From an uncultured Phycisphaerales bacterium (GTDB taxonomy: Bacteria; Planctomycetota; Phycisphaerae; Sedimentisphaerales; Anaerobacaceae), in assembly GCA_937927975.1 (NCBI GenBank), contig CALEZT010000189.1, positions 1 to 8,439 on the forward strand: 8,439 bases of DNA, written 5' to 3'. Shown here piece after piece: positions 1-6,423 of the stretch (its first letter is position 1; each line of letters starts with the position of its first letter). The notes beneath the pieces are model-generated. The model was not told the DNA's origin. It saw nothing but the letters and a program-made list of their open reading frames with translations, and made no database searches. A program made the translations under genes and the position numbers.

Positions 1-2
1 TG

Positions 3-1082
3 CGTAGCGAGACCGTCACGCTGCCCACGGCGGGACGGTATTACGTTGTTGCCTACGTCCCGTCTGGGCAAACGGGCAAGCTGTGGCTCTCGATGGGCAA
101 GCAGGAGGTGTTCGGCGCCGCCGATCTCGCTCAGTTCGGGGCATGGAAGAAAGCAATCCGCAGATTCCATGAGGTTGATGAGAATGGCGGAGGGTTGCGA
201 ATCCCGATCCTCAATGTGATCGGTAATCTGCTAAGAGGCGTGGCGGGCCCGGCCTCACGTGGCCCGGCGCCCGACCCCGGCGAATCGGCCGTCGCGATTC
301 GCGACGGCATCAGGATCCACACGGTCGAGACACCGTACCAGAACGGAAGGCAAGAAATCCACGTTCTTCCGCCGGATAGCTACCGCAAGGACAAGCGCTA
401 TCGCGTGCTGTACGTGTTGCCTGTCGAGAAGGGCTTTGAGCAGCGGTACGGCTATGGCCTGGGCGTCCTCAAGGAGATGAACGCCCACAACAAGCATGAT
501 ATGATCATAGTCGAAATGGGTTTCGAGAAGGAGCCGTGGTACGGAGATCATGTCACAGATCCGAATACGCGGCAGGCAAGCTATCTGAAGGAATTCGTCG
601 TGCCTTTCATCGAGAGACACTACTCGACCAGGGGGCAGTCGGAAGGAAGACTTCTACTGGGATTCAGCAAGAGCGGCTGGGGCGCCTTCAGTCTGATTCT
701 GACGTATCCTGAGTTCTTCGGGTACGCCGCTTCCTGGGATGCGCCGATGTTCTTCGATCGGTTCCACTACCGCATGGAGGCTGTCTACGGCACCGTCGAA
801 CAACTGAACGCCTATCGTCCTGACCTGCTCGTCTCCCGGCAGAAGAAGCACTTCCAGGAAACGACGCGTCTGGTCCTGACTGGTGAACGGGACTGGGGCA
901 AGTCGACTCCGGCTCCGACTGGGGGCAGCCATACCGTGGAAATGCATACACTGCTGATGCGAGAGGGCGTGAAGCACGTCTATGATGACAGCCTGAATAC
1001 CCCCCATCGATGGAGCAAATCCTGGATGGCCCCCACGCTGGAGGCCCTGATGGCTCTGACAGAAGTTGAGAAACGTGAATAG
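3..1082 (+). CDS. 5'-truncated secreted protein C-terminal domain fused to Esterase D-like hydrolase
   Basis: The frame is open from the contig edge (base 3) to TAG at 1080-1082, giving 359 residues. The first ATG at 93 lies inside a domain, so the true start is off the contig. Residues 1-57 (YYVVAYVPSG, GKLWLSMGK, then a helix ending FHEV) resemble the membrane-proximal end of extracytoplasmic proteins. A Gly/Ala/Pro-rich linker follows. Residues 98-355 look like an alpha/beta-hydrolase of the putative esterase family (PF00756), which cleaves acyl esters and often acts on plant or microbial polymers. The nucleophile elbow is GFSKSGWG, with Ser222 as the likely nucleophile. GxSxS replaces the usual GxSxG. 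His335 in PHRW is the likely catalytic His, and the acidic residue may lie in LTGERDW. The join could be a real fusion or a frameshift merging two genes, because the linker around ILNVIGNLLRGVAG could be a degraded signal peptide. The sequence reads as Planctomycetes-like from memory. The next gene starts 8 nt downstream. Confidence 0.75.
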   Translation, partial: RSETVTLPTAGRYYVVAYVPSGQTGKLWLSMGKQEVFGAADLAQFGAWKKAIRRFHEVDENGGGLRIPILNVIGNLLRGVAGPASRGPAPDPGESAVAIRDGIRIHTVETPYQNGRQEIHVLPPDSYRKDKRYRVLYVLPVEKGFEQRYGYGLGVLKEMNAHNKHDMIIVEMGFEKEPWYGDHVTDPNTRQASYLKEFVVPFIERHYSTRGQSEGRLLLGFSKSGWGAFSLILTYPEFFGYAASWDAPMFFDRFHYRMEAVYGTVEQLNAYRPDLLVSRQKKHFQETTRLVLTGERDWGKSTPAPTGGSHTVEMHTLLMREGVKHVYDDSLNTPHRWSKSWMAPTLEALMALTEVEKRE

Positions 1083-1090
1083 GATCCTGC

Positions 1091-1732
1091 ATGTGGCGGA
1101 CATCGTGCGGCGAACGAACATTGGATGGAGCAGAGGCGAGGGTCTTCGCCGAGGCATTGCTCTGTCTGCTGGACGAAGCGTTCCTGGACCGGTTGGAGGA
1201 CTATCCCTCAGGCGTAAACTGCTTCGATGACTTGACCTACGGGCAGAAGGTCGCGGTCCTGGTGACCGTTGGCAAAGGACTGCTCTGCCGAGACACCCCC
1301 GTAGTGGAACTGACCGCCGCGCTGGAGGGGGGCATCGCCGCTATCTTTGAGAAGCTTCGAGAAATTGTCATGCTGGAAATCGATGAGCCTGAACTGGGCA
1401 CGCCTTCCCGCAACCTGGTGGTCGCCGCCCGGCAGGCTATGGAGGGGGAGGAGATCCCCGGTCCCATGTGTCAGGATCGTCACGAGTGGGACTTTCAAAT
1501 CCAGGAACTGGCCGATGCGATCCTCTGGGACGCCGACTACGAAGACGGCTCTCTGTACCTGGACCGGCCCCCGGAAGAAGCACGGGCGTTACGCGCGCTG
1601 ACCCGGGTCTCAGAGGACTATTACCTCTTCGTTCCTGACGACCTGAACGATGCGGTCGCGGAAAGACAGCTTGCAGATCTCAGGAGCCTGGCCACGCCAA
1701 TCGCGGATGGCACGGCGCAGGATGTAGGGTAA
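1091..1732 (+). CDS. Hypothetical acidic protein, Planctomycetes-like family
   Basis: This is a 213-aa protein of unknown function. The start is ATG 1091. AGGA at 1081-1084 gives a Shine-Dalgarno with a 6-nt spacer, and an in-frame stop at 1076-1078 rules out a start much further upstream. There is no signal peptide or membrane segment, so it is probably cytoplasmic. The protein is rich in Glu and Asp and mostly helical. Its opening (WRTSCGER, then EARVFAEALL) and its middle block ILWDADYEDGSLYLD resemble a lineage-restricted hypothetical family that I recall from Planctomycetes. No catalytic motif is visible. It follows the esterase by 8 nt in the same direction, so the two are probably co-transcribed, although the functions need not be linked. 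Coding status is well supported by length, start context and amino-acid composition. The family assignment is from memory and weaker. Confidence 0.75.
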   Translation: MWRTSCGERTLDGAEARVFAEALLCLLDEAFLDRLEDYPSGVNCFDDLTYGQKVAVLVTVGKGLLCRDTPVVELTAALEGGIAAIFEKLREIVMLEIDEPELGTPSRNLVVAARQAMEGEEIPGPMCQDRHEWDFQIQELADAILWDADYEDGSLYLDRPPEEARALRALTRVSEDYYLFVPDDLNDAVAERQLADLRSLATPIADGTAQDVG

Positions 1733-1834
1733 CAGGCTGCCTTCTCACTCGGTGGCCCCTGGGGACGGGGGCTCACGTGTACGATTCCGATCAAACAGAA
1801 TCGGACCGCCGGAAAGGTTCGCACAAGCAAAGAG

Positions 1835-2048
1835 TGTGTGGACTTTACGCGTCAAGTCGATCGGTATGGGATATCGGTTTGTTTATTGTGTTTGATAGAA
1901 CGTACCTCTGGCTACATCGATCGTTCGCGCTTGGTTCCGGCTATTCGACACAGGGCCTCTTTATAAACTTTTCCCACCACTTTCAAGTGAAGACACACTT
2001 GCAGGGCATCAGGTATCCAAAATCCAGCTGACGCGTAAACCCCACACA
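1835..2048. repeat. Imperfect 20-bp inverted repeat bounding a 214-bp segment
   Basis: The left arm (1835-1854) reads TGTGTGG, two bases, then TTTACGCGTCA. The right arm (2029-2048) reads TGACGCGTAAA, two bases, then CCACACA. The arms match at 18 of 20 positions and are 174 nt apart. Short AGAG/CTCT tracts just outside extend the similarity if a 2-nt gap is allowed. No flanking target-site duplication is visible. The arms could be ends of a small non-autonomous element, recognition sites for a dimeric protein, or part of an RNA structure. Confidence 0.65.
1960..1974 (-). promoter_or_regulatory. Orphan archaeal-type promoter (BRE + TATA), leftward
   Basis: TTTATAAA at 1960-1967 is palindromic. 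On the minus strand it is preceded directly by GGGAAAAG, a good BRE-like purine tract. On the plus strand the preceding bases (GGGCCTC) are a poor BRE. Archaeal spacing predicts a leftward transcript starting near 1938, within the inverted-repeat segment. No open frame follows, since minus-strand candidates stop quickly, so any product would be a non-coding RNA. Confidence 0.35.
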
Positions 2049-2100
2049 TACTCTCTTGGCCCGGGTACGTTTCGTGATGCGGCCGCTGATCGCCGGCTCA

Positions 2101-2116
2101 CCGAAAGGTTTTTAAC
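2101..2116 (+). promoter_or_regulatory. Archaeal-type promoter of the RecB-like nuclease gene
   Basis: CCGAAAGG (2101-2108) matches the BRE consensus core CGAAA and abuts TTTTTAA (2109-2115). The TATA centre is 30 nt upstream of the ATG at 2142. Transcription 25-26 nt downstream of the TATA centre would give a leader of about 4 nt. No Shine-Dalgarno stands in front of the ATG (preceding bases GGAAGTAAT), which fits leaderless initiation. Confidence 0.6.
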
Positions 2117-2141
2117 GTGGCGCATCCACCCTGGAAGTAAT

Positions 2142-2876
2142 ATGAACCGTGAGAATACTCGGCCAGCAGAACCCGTGGAGGGGACAGAGAGCCCGCCCTC
2201 CAATGGAAGGCCTCTACACAATCCCGGGTCTTCCGTGGAACGCGCCAATCCCTTCCTCTGGGTTAGTTGGCTCTCCAAGATCATGGCGGGTGAAAAGCAG
2301 TGCGAATGGGCATCCTGGTTTCGTTCCCACTACATCTGGGAGAAGGTGCCCAGCGGCCTGGATCTGGCCAAGTGGACCGCAGGCCACACGCAACTGCTTC
2401 ATGCCCGCAGAGCAGCCCTCGAAGCAGACGGATTTACTGTATACGCCGAAGACCAGAACTCCTTCAAGCTCATGGGCGAGACGGGAATTGAGGTGTCGGG
2501 CAAACCGGACATCGTGGCCATCCGGGGAACCGAGGCCTACGTGGAGGACTGCAAGACCGGGACCCCCCGCCATTCCGATCACTTCCAGGTCCTGGTGTAC
2601 ATGCTGGCGCTGCCCCATGTGGACGGGCCCTGCAAAGGGCGCAAGCTCGATGGGCGTCTCATCTACGCCAGTACAATCGTGGATATCCCCTCCTCCAAGA
2701 TCGATGCCGATCTCAGGGAGCTGTTCCGAAAGACGGTCTTAGCGATTGGCGGACCAGAACCTGCCCGCAAAGTCGCCAGTTGGGGCGAATGCCGGTACTG
2801 CGATATCTCACAAACAGACTGCCCTGAAAGGATTGATGCCGAGACGCGGGTCACAGGCAACCACGGTCTCTTCTGA
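2142..2876 (+). CDS. RecB/Cas4-like PD-(D/E)XK nuclease with probable Fe-S cluster
   Basis: This is a 244-aa cytoplasmic protein. The nuclease core is visible: GKPD with Asp123, then VEDCK with Asp136 and Lys138 as the D-x-K, then QxxxY as Gln149-Val-Leu-Val-Tyr153. Four cysteines are placed as in RecB/AddB/Cas4-type Fe-S nucleases: Cys54 before the core (QCEWASWF) and Cys217, Cys220 and Cys227 after it (CRYC then C). The last spacing is six residues, slightly longer than in canonical Cas4. In known relatives the [4Fe-4S] cluster pins the C-terminal tail, and the enzyme trims single-stranded or frayed DNA ends. The N-terminal 33 residues look disordered. The start at 2142 is chosen because it lies a few nt from the predicted transcription start. 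No cas1, cas2 or CRISPR repeats are present, so a CRISPR role is not supported. It stands alone between non-coding gaps. DNA repair, or processing for an element, is inference. Confidence 0.8.
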   Translation: MNRENTRPAEPVEGTESPPSNGRPLHNPGSSVERANPFLWVSWLSKIMAGEKQCEWASWFRSHYIWEKVPSGLDLAKWTAGHTQLLHARRAALEADGFTVYAEDQNSFKLMGETGIEVSGKPDIVAIRGTEAYVEDCKTGTPRHSDHFQVLVYMLALPHVDGPCKGRKLDGRLIYASTIVDIPSSKIDADLRELFRKTVLAIGGPEPARKVASWGECRYCDISQTDCPERIDAETRVTGNHGLF

Positions 2877-3137
2877 CTGGGCGCGGTCAATCAGCATCGC
2901 CCGGCAGGATGCTTCTCCTTTGCAGAATCCCATCCCCGTCACGCCGACACACCGCATAACGTACCTTCTCCCGCCCGATGGTTCGCCTGCGATCTTGCCT
3001 TGAGTACACACAGCGCATACTATATCGTGAATGACGCGGACAGGGACAATACCGGCAGGGATGCATGCAAAATCTGAAAATGCTGTCAACGACCGGACGG
3101 CCGCCGGTTGTCGGCTGCCATGGTCGGGGAGGTCATT
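2877..3137. other. 261-nt intergenic leader of the DUF6807 gene
   Basis: No gene is seen. A weak bacterial sigma70-like arrangement is present: TTGAGT at 3000-3005, 17 nt, then TATCGT at 3023-3028 (each box 4 of 6). ACTATAT at 3019-3025 could alternatively be read as a TATA-like element. A hairpin follows in the predicted leader, with 8-bp arms at 3089-3096 and 3104-3111, one G-T pair and a 7-nt loop. Confidence 0.4.
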
Positions 3138-4121
3138 ATGCGGTACAGTCTGCACCGAAACAGATCATGCCGGGGGCTCGCTTCGATGAAGATCCTCATC
3201 GCGATCACCTTGGCTATGTCATCGCTCAACCTTGGCTCGGCGTCCGAGGGCCGTATACGCATCATCAAGACAGACGAGGGCTACCAGTTCTTCGAGGCAG
3301 AGGCGCCCGTCCTGTTCTATCGTACTGCCCCGAAGGCAACCGACGAAGGTGGCTTCTCCAGGGCCAGTTACTGCCACCCCATCTACGGGCTTGACGGCCA
3401 GGTTCTGACGGAGGACTTCCCCAAGGATCATCTCCACCATCGCGGTATATTCTGGGCCTGGCACCAGGTGTACGTGGGCGACAAGGCCATGGGCGATATG
3501 TGGGCATGTGAGGACTTCATGTGGAATGTCCGCACGGTACAGATCCTTCCGCCTGAGCAAGACGCGGCAGCCCTCAAGGCCAGTGTGTATTGGAAATCCT
3601 CACGGTGGAAGAACGGGCTGGAACCCTTCGCCAAGGAGGCCGTCACGATCCGGGTCCACCAAGTCGCAGACAATACCCGTCTGATCGATTTCGACATAGA
3701 AATCCTGGCGCTCGAAGAAGGTCTTCGCATCGGCGGCTCCAATGATGTGAAGGGATACGGCGGCTTCTCCACGCGCATCCTGCTGCCTGCAGACCTCCAG
3801 ATGACCGACCGCAACGGGCCGGTCACCCCGCAGAACACAGCGGTCACAGCCGGCGACTGGATGAACTTCTCCGGCACGTTTGGCAACGCAGTGTCCAACT
3901 TGGCGATCCTGGTCCACCCCTCCCATCCCGGCCCCCCTCGCCAATGGATCTTGCGAGCATCGGGGAGCGCCCAGAATGTGGCATACCCAGGACGCGAGCC
4001 AATCCCTATCTCCACCACAATGCCCCTCGTTCTCAGATACCGGCTCGTCCTCCACAAGAACGCCGACCTGGATCATCTGTACAGCCAATACAGCCAGATG
4101 AACGCCGAAGACATCCAGTAG
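3138..4121 (+). CDS. Secreted DUF6807 / PmoA-like protein
   Basis: This is a 327-aa protein. The start ATG at 3138 has a strong Shine-Dalgarno (GGGGAGGT, 3126-3133). ATG 3186 is an alternative that begins at MKILIA. Either way the N-terminus is an export signal: a basic stretch, a hydrophobic core (ILIAITLAMSSLNLGSAS) and a likely cleavage after it. The mature protein has hallmarks of the DUF6807 family, often mislabelled 'methane oxygenase PmoA': DHLHHRGIFWAWHQV with His98, His100 and His101, then GYGGFSTRILLP, WMNFSG, and a C-terminal ILVHPSHPG block. The family is common in Planctomycetes and Bacteroidetes next to sugar dehydrogenases and glycoside-degradation genes, and a periplasmic carbohydrate-related role is usually inferred. 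There is no evidence of methane oxidation. The gene is full length. It lacks such neighbours here and lies between two nuclease genes that have archaeal-type promoters, which suggests transfer. Confidence 0.85.
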   Translation: MRYSLHRNRSCRGLASMKILIAITLAMSSLNLGSASEGRIRIIKTDEGYQFFEAEAPVLFYRTAPKATDEGGFSRASYCHPIYGLDGQVLTEDFPKDHLHHRGIFWAWHQVYVGDKAMGDMWACEDFMWNVRTVQILPPEQDAAALKASVYWKSSRWKNGLEPFAKEAVTIRVHQVADNTRLIDFDIEILALEEGLRIGGSNDVKGYGGFSTRILLPADLQMTDRNGPVTPQNTAVTAGDWMNFSGTFGNAVSNLAILVHPSHPGPPRQWILRASGSAQNVAYPGREPIPISTTMPLVLRYRLVLHKNADLDHLYSQYSQMNAEDIQ

Positions 4122-4179
4122 GAGCTCGGCTGGAGCACACGACCGACAGATTACAGAAAGCTCGGTGCAGGAGCCTGCA

Positions 4180-4623
4180 TCACGACCCCACGCCCGCACG
4201 CAGACACCGGGTCTTCCTCTCTCCGACACCCCGCTGCCGGAACCTACAGAACCTATCCATCCTCTCTCTGAGGACACCCTCAATCTGGCCGACAACCCTC
4301 GCCGGCCAGTCTCCCCGCAGGGATTCCTCAGTCAGGAACACCCCCTCGATGCCGGTCTCCCGGTAGACCTGCATCTTGTGTTCCGCCCGCTCCCTGTATC
4401 CCGGATCGTCATTCATACCAAAGTACTCGATAATCATGCCATACTCAGGCAGGTAGAAATCAGGATACCAGATCCGGGTCCTCTTCCGGTCCACGACCGC
4501 CAACGGATGCTCGTACCTGAACGCGATACCCTCGCGGTCAAGCAGCCTGGCTATCTGAACCTCCGCCTTGCTCCTATAGGCAGGCGTCTCATCCACCTCT
4601 TTCTGATAGCCTCTCTCTTTCAT
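4180..4623 (-). CDS. Small endonuclease-fold protein (PD-(D/E)XK / VSR-DUF559-like)
   Basis: This is a 147-aa protein. The core resembles very-short-patch-repair/DUF559-type endonucleases: SKAEVQIARLL with Glu21, then WYPDFYLPEYG with Asp55, then IIEYFG with Glu66. Position 68, normally Lys in E-x-K, is Phe. In relatives with an 'IEY(W/F)G' strand a downstream Lys may substitute, possibly Lys83 in EHKMQVY. The basic C-terminal tail from about residue 124 is not conserved-looking. ATG 4623 is preferred over GTG 4629 because the TATA box is centred 26 nt upstream of it, predicting a leaderless mRNA. The gene converges on the DUF6807 gene with 58 nt between the stops. Whether it nicks DNA, and at what substrate, cannot be told. 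No methylase or mismatch-repair partner is nearby. Confidence 0.7.
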   Translation of the reverse strand: MKERGYQKEVDETPAYRSKAEVQIARLLDREGIAFRYEHPLAVVDRKRTRIWYPDFYLPEYGMIIEYFGMNDDPGYRERAEHKMQVYRETGIEGVFLTEESLRGDWPARVVGQIEGVLRERMDRFCRFRQRGVGERKTRCLRAGVGS

Positions 4624-4643
4624 ACCCACACCAAGGGGATAAA

Positions 4644-4660
4644 CCTTTTAAACCTTACGG
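4644..4660 (-). promoter_or_regulatory. Archaeal-type promoter of the small endonuclease-fold gene
   Basis: On the minus strand, CCGTAAGG runs directly into TTTAAAAGG. The TATA core (4646-4652) is centred at 4649, exactly 26 nt before the ATG at 4623, so the transcript should start at or next to the A of the start codon. A bacterial leaderless promoter would need a -10 box about 7 nt from the ATG, and none is there. Confidence 0.6.
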
Positions 4661-4888
4661 TCTCACGCCCCTTCCCGCCGTCCAGGCGCACACAACAGAC
4701 ACCATACCTGTCTCCACCAAAACCAAGTCATAGACTTGCCACCATACCAAGCCCCTCCGGCTCAACACACGACCACTCAAGTCACCTATCTCCAACACCC
4801 ACAAACCACCACGCAGCACAAGCTCAACCGCCGCGCCAACCACACCGAACGCAGTTCCCAAACACCTCACACTCAGCCTTCCAGAAGC

Positions 4889-5020
4889 CCTGAACACATT
4901 CAGGTTCCCTATTCACGTTCCCCTTTCATTGGCGTGGAACATGATTCAGAGCCCCGTTCGTAAGTATCGCTTTTGAAACAGGTTAGATCGTGTTCAAGGC
5001 TGGAACATGATTCAGGCCCC
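4889..5020. repeat. Three iteron-like GAACA..ATTCAG repeats
   Basis: TGGAACATGATTCAG occurs at 4935-4949 and again at 5001-5015, 66 bp apart. Both copies continue into a CCCC tract (AGAGCCCC and AGGCCCC). A third, degenerate copy, GAACACATTCAGG, lies at 4892-4904, inside the hairpin CCTGAA/TTCAGG (4889-4904). A fourth half-site in inverse orientation, ATCGTGTTC at 4987-4995, can pair with GAACATGAT at 5003-5011. Such spaced repeats beside an initiator gene suit binding sites for that initiator, or a regulator operator. Confidence 0.6.
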
Positions 5021-5098
5021 TCGTGAGGTGCTTTTCCGGGGTCCCAAACTGGCCCAGACCGCCTTGGCCGACTCAGAAACCCGCCCATTGGCGGCCAC

Positions 5099-6187
5099 TC
5101 AACCGAACCGCGTCGCCCAGATAGCATCCAGGATACCTGGGTCGAACGTCAACTGTATCCGGTTGGTGTAGGTCCGGTTGACCTTGGTGGACAGCAGTAC
5201 GATCAGCCCGAGGCTCTGCAAGTAAGACAGGGTGGAGTAGAAAGCCACATACGAAAGCGGCTCCTCATGGAACTGGGTACTGACCCTCTGGTAGGCTTCG
5301 TATACCCCTTTGGCCAGACCCTCCGGGCAGCCCGTGACGGCCTTGAGGATCAAGAGGTTCTTGTCGTTGAGGTCCTTAACCACATCGAACATGATGTCCC
5401 GCCGGGCCTTCTCAAAGTGCTCCCGCAGCGAAACGTCCGGCTCCAGGGCGGACAGGTACAGGGTCTTGATGGCGACCCGGACATCGGAGTTGGTGTTCTT
5501 GACTGTCATGGCGGCGATCTGGGCGATGGCCTGCTCGGGGACCGACTCCAAGCCGACCTTGGCCCGCTCGGTGAGAATCCCTTCGATCTCGCTGGCACTA
5601 TAGCTGCCGAAATGGATGATCTCCGGCTGGAGGGTGCTCTGGGTGCTCTCATCCAAGAGGCTCAGGAACTTGGGGTTGTTGCTGAGCAGCAGGGCCATGT
5701 GGTTCCTGGGCGAGCGGCTGATCAGGTAGAGAATATCCTTGTGCCGGTCCTTGTCGCTGATCAGATCGACCTCATCCAGCACGAAAACGATCCGGCCTTG
5801 CCGGGAGCCCTCGAACTTCTGCCACAGTTCATCTAAGCTGCAGCCCCGGGGCCGCAGGCCCAGTAAGGAGGCCAGGATCTTGAAGCTGGTATTGTGCTGG
5901 CGACAATTGGCATAGGCGAACGCAGGCTGGCCCTGGTCGGACATGACCTTCATCAGATACCGTGCAAAAACGCTCTTACCCGATCCCCGGGATCCCAGGA
6001 TCAGCACGTTGTTGGCGATCCCGGTCTGCTGGTAGCGGAGCAGGGCATCGATCACCGGCTTGACCTCTTCCCGCATGAGGGGCTTCTCGGGAACGTAGTT
6101 GAAGTCGAAAACCTCGAAGTTGTGGATCCGGCTGGTGCCGGCATCGAAGTGCCTCTTTCTGTCTGCCAGGTATTGCTCGATATCCAT
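5099..6187 (-). CDS. Orc1/Cdc6-like AAA+ replication initiator
   Basis: This is a 362-aa protein of the Orc1/Cdc6 superfamily, which in archaea binds origin DNA and loads the MCM helicase. In order: an N-terminal helix with the conserved-looking block FEVFDFNYVPEKPLMREE; Walker A GSRGSGKS at 65-72; Walker B IVFVLDEVD at 133-141; sensor 1 LLLSNN at 166-171; sensor 2 SDVRVAIKTL with Arg237; and a C-terminal winged helix at about 272-350 (SYVAFYSTLSYLQSLGLI). The length fits archaeal Orc1/Cdc6 proteins, and the sequence resembles versions I recall from mobile elements. The frame stays open to 6448. The start at 6187 (MDIEQYL) is chosen because the TATA box at 6228-6235 lies upstream of it and the extra N-terminus reads as translated promoter. 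GGTGAGG at 6200-6206 may be a Shine-Dalgarno. It probably initiates replication of this element. A non-replicative ATPase or partition role is possible. Confidence 0.85.
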   Translation of the reverse strand: MDIEQYLADRKRHFDAGTSRIHNFEVFDFNYVPEKPLMREEVKPVIDALLRYQQTGIANNVLILGSRGSGKSVFARYLMKVMSDQGQPAFAYANCRQHNTSFKILASLLGLRPRGCSLDELWQKFEGSRQGRIVFVLDEVDLISDKDRHKDILYLISRSPRNHMALLLSNNPKFLSLLDESTQSTLQPEIIHFGSYSASEIEGILTERAKVGLESVPEQAIAQIAAMTVKNTNSDVRVAIKTLYLSALEPDVSLREHFEKARRDIMFDVVKDLNDKNLLILKAVTGCPEGLAKGVYEAYQRVSTQFHEEPLSYVAFYSTLSYLQSLGLIVLLSTKVNRTYTNRIQLTFDPGILDAIWATRFG

Positions 6188-6227
6188 GGGACGTGTAAAC
6201 CTCACCGCACGCATAAAGCGCCGGGGG

Positions 6228-6235
6228 TTTATAAA
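6228..6235 (-). promoter_or_regulatory. TATA box of the Orc1/Cdc6 gene
   Basis: TTTATAAA within a GC-rich setting is centred 44 nt upstream of the chosen ATG. This predicts transcription from about 6205 and an 18-nt leader beginning with GGTGAGG. The BRE position is not A-rich. The flanking hairpin GGGAC/GTCCC (6249-6264), just upstream of the TATA box on the minus strand, could be an operator. Confidence 0.5.
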
Positions 6236-6383
6236 CCTGCCGATGCCAGGGACACCAAAGTCCCCAAGAACGGCCCCATCGCCTGGCGTTATGAGATATT
6301 CGGTGAGACGAATGACGGTCCTGTTCTGTTTCCAGCCTGGGCAACGAGCCAGAGAGGGGGCGCCGGCGGCGCGATCCTGAGGC

Positions 6384-6423
6384 GGATTGCGAGCTGCGGG
6401 GCGTGCCCCATGGGGCGCAATCC
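6384..6423. repeat. Nested inverted repeat with 12-bp palindrome
   Basis: The 8-bp arms GGATTGCG and CGCAATCC enclose 24 nt that contain the perfect palindrome GCCCCATGGGGC. This could be a stem-loop or a protein-binding site between the wHTH gene stop (6500) and the Orc1/Cdc6 promoter. It could also act as a transcription stop for the wHTH transcript, but no U-run follows. Confidence 0.55.

Larger units (their letters stand above)
1733..2141. other. 409-nt non-coding region with inverted repeats and TATA elements
   Basis: No convincing gene is present; the 84-codon GTG-initiated frame at 1777-2031 has no protein-like character. The stretch is more AT-rich than its flanks. It holds a small hairpin (TCCGAT at 1786-1791 with ATCGGA at 1800-1805), a 20-bp imperfect inverted repeat (1835-1854 and 2029-2048), a palindromic TTTATAAA at 1960-1967, a hairpin CAAGTG/CACTTG at 1984-2001, and the promoter of the following nuclease gene at its right end. 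It sits where the esterase operon ends and the nuclease gene begins, so it may mark the edge of an inserted segment. Confidence 0.7.
4624..5098. other. 475-nt non-coding region: C-rich block plus iteron-like repeats
   Basis: There is no credible gene; frames on either strand here encode low-complexity Pro/Thr/His or Val/Leu/Gly-rich peptides. Bases 4681-4860 are strongly strand-biased: I count 80 C against 22 G in 180 nt, with frequent CCA and CAC words. Bases 4889-5020 contain three related repeats and two hairpins. The region separates the start of the leftward nuclease gene from the stop of the leftward Orc1 gene. No U-tract terminator was found for the Orc1 gene. Confidence 0.6.

Noticed and set aside
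1777..2031. 84-codon plus-strand frame with GTG start
   Set aside because: It crosses the inverted repeat and TATA element, its composition is not protein-like, and no family resemblance was seen.
1733..2141. tRNA gene or attachment site at the element edge
   Set aside because: No cloverleaf or T-loop GGTTCRANNCC pattern was found on either strand in this stretch.
2142..2876. CRISPR-Cas locus suggested by the Cas4-like nuclease
   Set aside because: No direct-repeat/spacer array and no other cas gene is in the window.
3138..4121. Methane monooxygenase subunit, from the 'PmoA' family label
   Set aside because: The protein is a soluble secreted DUF6807 member. True PmoA is a multi-span membrane protein, and no membrane spans follow the signal peptide.
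4165..4893. Long plus-strand open frame of 242 codons
   Set aside because: It is antisense to the endonuclease-fold gene and then runs through the C-rich block. The peptide is Pro/His/Ser/Thr low complexity, a by-product of base composition.
4655..4897. Minus-strand frame of 80 codons in the C-rich block
   Set aside because: The peptide is Val/Leu/Gly/Arg-rich, as expected from G/T-biased DNA, with no motif. No promoter was noted for it, and its 3' end adjoins the promoter of the 4623 gene.
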